Source of the DNA: Thermoplasmatota archaeon
GTDB lineage: Archaea; Thermoplasmatota; Thermoplasmata; Thermoplasmatales; Thermoplasmataceae
NCBI GenBank assembly: GCA_023379845.1
Contig: JAMCPG010000042.1
Coordinates: 19,187 to 83,186 of the forward strand
Direction of reading: 5' to 3'
Length of the DNA: 64,000 nt
Made by a program: the position numbers and the translations under genes. Positions within the stretch are counted from its first letter, which is position 1. Every line of letters begins with the position of its first letter. The notes beneath the pieces were generated by a model. That model was given only the letters and a program-made list of their open reading frames with translations, was not told the origin of the DNA and searched no databases. Positions 60,446-64,000 of this stretch are shown piece after piece.

Positions 60446-61616
60446 ATGATCATGTTCTCAGGAATCCGTATTTCAGCAGATAATCTGTATAATTTTCAAC
60501 GGAAAGCTTTATTCATGCGATCCCGATCATTATCCATGGACATAATGAATTACGGTCTCCGCGAGAAATATGAACAGTTGAAGAAGTTTGGTGACAGGCT
60601 TTCAGACATGAAGGATACAATAGATTGGGATCGGATCAAGCCACTCCTCTCTGATCTTTACAGAAACGATACTGAGAAAGGTGGCAGGCCAAACTTTGAT
60701 CCTGTATTCATGATGAAGATCATGTTCCTCCAGTCGTTATACGGTCTTGTTGACGAGACCATGGAGATCGAGCTCTACTCGAATATAAGATTCATCAACT
60801 TCCTGGACTACCCGGAATCCGTACCGGATGCAAGGACCATATGGCTATTCAGGGAGAGGATAGCCAATAACCACAAGGACAAGGAGATATGGAAAATGAT
60901 CTGGAAGCAGTTCCTGGAGAAGGGAATAACTGTCAAGCAGGGCACGATACAGGATGCCACTTTCATTGAATCCAATCCAGGACATGGGAAAACCAGGAAA
61001 GGCGATGGTACGATGCCGATCGATCCGGAACTTCCCGATAAACAGGCTGAGCAGGAAAAACCTGAAACTGAGGCGTCAAAGAAGGAAATGAAGGCGGCGA
61101 AGAGGATCGAAAAGGAACGGAAAAAGAAGGAGATATCGGAGGAAAGGAAGAACGCGAAGACAAGGAGATCTAAGGATGGCACATGGGCTGTCAAGAATGG
61201 GAAAGCGCATTTCGGTCACAAGTTACACACGTCACAGACCGTCGAGCATGATATCATTGCCAATTACGCCGTAACAACGGCATCCATTCAATTCACGGAT
61301 AGATCTTTCAATACCAGGCATCGTAAATTACAAGGACAAGGGATATTTTGGCGTTGAAGGAAGAGGAATAGATGCAACCATGGATAGATCCTCAAAGGTT
61401 ATAAATTGCCTGTGGAAAGCATCCGCCGCAACATGCGGATAACAAGGAAGCGATCCAGGGGTGAAAGACCCTATTCAGTGATCAAGACAATATTCCATGG
61501 TGGTCATGTCTTTGTTACCACTATCCCAAGGGTAAGGGTGAAATGCATGTTCATGTGTCTTGGGCACAACCTCATGTGCATGATAAGGATGAAAAAGAAG
61601 GGGATGATAGCGTGAG
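60446..61616 (+). mobile_element. Decayed IS5-like transposase (at least 2 frameshifts)
   Basis: N-terminal GRPNFDPVFMMKIMFLQSLYGLVDETMEIELYSNIRFINFL in frame 1; SRIDLSIPGIVNYKDKGYFGVEGRGIDATM in a second frame; RGERPYSVIKTIFHGGHVFVTTIPRVRVKCMFMCLGHNL in a third. Confidence 0.88.
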
Positions 61617-62211
61617 CTATGGAAATTCCATGAAGAATGGACGAAGATAGGGGAAAATAAGAGATAAAGGGACCATTACCGAAAGCATTGACCATGAATT
61701 CGCTGTAATTTCCCTGAAAGATCAATCAAGAGCCAAAATTAATATGTTGTTAGAAATTGTCTTTAGTTTTATATTGACGCGGTTCCATAACAGTGTTATA
61801 AGCACTCAGGTTAACTTTTCATAACCTCACTCCGTCGTTTTCGAAATTTATGTGCCCTGTCAACTCGTGTGGAAGCTTTACCGACCGTGAATGTACTTTA
61901 AGATATCATCGTTCCCCTTTTGTTGAACACAGTGATTGGTCAGAATGCATAATCGCGGGAAGATAGAGATATAGTTGGGGCGATTCTGAAAAAACTAAAA
62001 CAGTTTAACAAACACCAGGTCAATCTCTGATAACTAAAGTTTTTCCTGAGATACGGGCAGATATGTCAAACATGAAATAATGACAGAAACAAGTTAGCCT
62101 TAAGACTCAAGAGATACATTTAATACATCAATAGAAATCAGAAAAGACGATAATTTCAGAGATTACTGTAAAGCAGAGTGATTGTCCTCACATTGAAACT
62201 AGCGACAGGTT

Positions 62212-62231
62212 TAAGGATCTTTACATCCTTA
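62212..62231. promoter_or_regulatory. Perfect 7-bp inverted repeat immediately upstream of the Bat-like regulator start
   Basis: TAAGGAT-CTTTAC-ATCCTTA, ends 2 nt before the ATG. Confidence 0.5.
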
Positions 62232-62233
62232 TA

Positions 62234-62845
62234 ATGCACACCTCGTATGATAGTTCCAGGCAAACCATGTTTTCCTTTTTTTATTCACCAAGCGAGGAAA
62301 AACTAGACGAGGCTCTGAGATACTTCTCCAGCAGACCCCAGGTAAAGAATCTTTCTGTGATTTCGAAGCAGGGAGCCATGGCAAATCTATTCTACACCTC
62401 CACAGCAACCTCAATGTACAATAAGCTGGGAAACGTCGGTTTCAGGATTCATCCTGTTGTGGTTCATAACGGAGTGGAGAAATGGTTTTACATAAGCAAT
62501 GGTTCCCCGGTAAAGCCTGAAGCAATCAATGACGAGAATACAACAGTAATATCCATGCAGAGCATATCGCAAAAGAGGTTCATTTCTGACTATCCTTCTA
62601 TTTTCTACCAGCTAAATCTTATGAACATTATCAACAGGCTGAGTGAAACCGAAAGCACGATTCTACTGAATGCCATGGATCATGGTTATTTTGAGTGGCC
62701 AAGAAAAATAAGCATGTCCGAACTCAGCAAGAAACTGCAGATCCCGAAAAGCACATTGAGCTATCATTTCCGATCAATTGAAAGAAAAACATTCAACGTG
62801 CTTCTATCGAGCGATTATTCATTCATGAAGACTGAAAAAATATAG
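62234..62845 (+). CDS. HTH_10 / Bat-like transcriptional regulator
   Basis: C-terminal HGYFEWPRKISMSELSKKLQIPKSTLSYHFRSIERK. Confidence 0.87.
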   Translation: MHTSYDSSRQTMFSFFYSPSEEKLDEALRYFSSRPQVKNLSVISKQGAMANLFYTSTATSMYNKLGNVGFRIHPVVVHNGVEKWFYISNGSPVKPEAINDENTTVISMQSISQKRFISDYPSIFYQLNLMNIINRLSETESTILLNAMDHGYFEWPRKISMSELSKKLQIPKSTLSYHFRSIERKTFNVLLSSDYSFMKTEKI

Positions 62846-62889
62846 ACGCAGGGCTCAAAGGCCCTGGCATAACGACAAACAAAAAAAAA

Positions 62890-63885
62890 TTATTTTTTAA
62901 CTTTAAGGCCAGCCTTTATCGGAAGAATGCCCGGCAGTTCCCACTCGTCCCACATTTCGTCGACCTTGCTCTGAACGTAGTCATAGTCTTCGTCAAGGAA
63001 GTGGCTGAACCTGCCCTGCTTCTCGAGATATTCCCTGACGGGTGTTCTCTTCTTATTCCTGAGATCGTATGTGTACCTGACCTCGCCATTAACTATTTCG
63101 TAGTCGGCGAATATGCCTGTTTTTATTGCAAGCTCCCCTAATACATGGGAATACCTTGGGTGATAGTCCCAGCCTTTCGGGCATGGATCAATCGTGTGGA
63201 TGAGCGTAGGTCCACCAATGCTGAGAGCCTTCTTTACCTTGTTCATGTAGTCTGTTGGAGGGAATGTAGCGCAAGATGTTGCTACGTATTTGACATTCGG
63301 GTGACCAATAGCCATCATAGCTGCCAGGTTCTTCTTCCACCTTTCATGCATTATCCTCTTAACTGGGCCGGTTGGGCTGAAAGTTGTCTGCGCCCCCCAG
63401 GTAGTCAGGCCCGATGCCTGAATATCGGTGTTTGCGGCAGACTCATTATCGTAGACTATCACGAGGAGGTCATAAGGGCTCTGCATTGCTCCAGAAAGAC
63501 CTCCAAGACCCTCATCGCCTGCTCCAAGATCACCAGAAAAGTTGATCACGTTGATCTTCTCTTTGGGTATCTTTCCTTTCCGCATCAGCGCTTTGAGGCC
63601 GGCAGCCATACCAACTGCCGAGGCTCCACCAGCTGCCAGCTGTGTGTGCATCCATGGCACGATCCAGGGAGTTGTCATGTACGAAGTATTAGCTACGTAC
63701 ATGCATCCCGTGGCTCCAGTGACAACTGTCCTTGGACCAGATGCCTTGACAAAGTCTCTCATAACAAGGGCGCTCTCGCATCCCTGGCATGTCCTGTGTC
63801 CAGATGTGTAAAGCTCTTCTAAATCCACTGCGTGTACGCCTTTGTACAGATTTGCATTCTTAAATTCTTCAACTTCTTCAACCAT
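62890..63885 (-). CDS. porB: 2-oxoacid (pyruvate):ferredoxin oxidoreductase beta subunit
   Basis: SGHRTCQGCESALVMR, NFSGDLGAGDEGLGGLSGAM (TPP motif), YDNESAANTDIQASGLT, IDPCPKGWDYHP. Confidence 0.94.
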   Translation of the reverse strand: MVEEVEEFKNANLYKGVHAVDLEELYTSGHRTCQGCESALVMRDFVKASGPRTVVTGATGCMYVANTSYMTTPWIVPWMHTQLAAGGASAVGMAAGLKALMRKGKIPKEKINVINFSGDLGAGDEGLGGLSGAMQSPYDLLVIVYDNESAANTDIQASGLTTWGAQTTFSPTGPVKRIMHERWKKNLAAMMAIGHPNVKYVATSCATFPPTDYMNKVKKALSIGGPTLIHTIDPCPKGWDYHPRYSHVLGELAIKTGIFADYEIVNGEVRYTYDLRNKKRTPVREYLEKQGRFSHFLDEDYDYVQSKVDEMWDEWELPGILPIKAGLKVKK

Positions 63886-63900
63886 TTTTTTCTACCTCCT

Positions 63901-64000
63901 TCACTCCCTCAAGCCGATCCATGAAACCTTTGGAGATTTCTTGTCGGCAGTCATTTCGTACATCTTTCTTACTTCTTTCTTTGAAATTTCCCTTCCACCG
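63901..64000 (-). CDS. porA: 2-oxoacid:ferredoxin oxidoreductase alpha subunit, C-terminal end (truncated by window)
   Basis: Minus-strand frame GGREISKKEVRKMYEMTADKKSPKVSWIGLRE*, directly upstream of porB. Confidence 0.65.
   Translation of the reverse strand, partial: GGREISKKEVRKMYEMTADKKSPKVSWIGLRE

Noticed and set aside
63145-63822. 225-aa plus-strand ORF
   Set aside because: Antisense to porB, which has clear TPP-binding and POR-beta motifs
1-64000. CRISPR arrays, rRNA genes, prophage or defence islands
   Set aside because: No regularly spaced direct repeats, no rRNA-like conserved segments, no phage structural genes or recognisable defence modules seen

Overview
Gene-dense archaeal chromosome segment, most likely from a Thermoplasmatales-type organism. 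That placement is inference, resting on an HTa/HU-like histone substitute, a HerA-Mre11-Rad50-NurA cluster, an archaeal DRG GTPase, an RPA operon and a HTH_10/Bat-like regulator. About 50 CDS, two tRNAs (Ile-GAT, Leu-GAG), a decayed IS5-like transposase and a decayed O-methyltransferase pseudogene are supported. Most of the window is housekeeping: sugar ABC transporter, tRNA thiolase, MTAP, beta-CASP RNase, RPA, glycine decarboxylase, PurH, Topo I, RNR, NurA/HerA/Mre11/Rad50 and POR. The most notable signal is the ribonucleotide reductase region. A canonical class I NrdA/NrdB pair sits next to a second R2-like protein (38874-39878). That protein aligns without gaps to NrdB through the catalytic core, yet it has lost three of four carboxylate metal ligands and the radical tyrosine, and it lacks the C-terminal R1-docking tail. 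It resembles a prokaryotic analogue of the yeast Rnr4 (beta-prime) subunit. A class II NrdJ lies about 16 kb away. Other points of interest are a natural MalF-MalG permease fusion, a presenilin-like protease overlapping topA, a possible three-way-junction leader upstream of a site-2 protease, and perfect inverted repeats in the promoter regions of nrdA, HTa and the Bat-like regulator.
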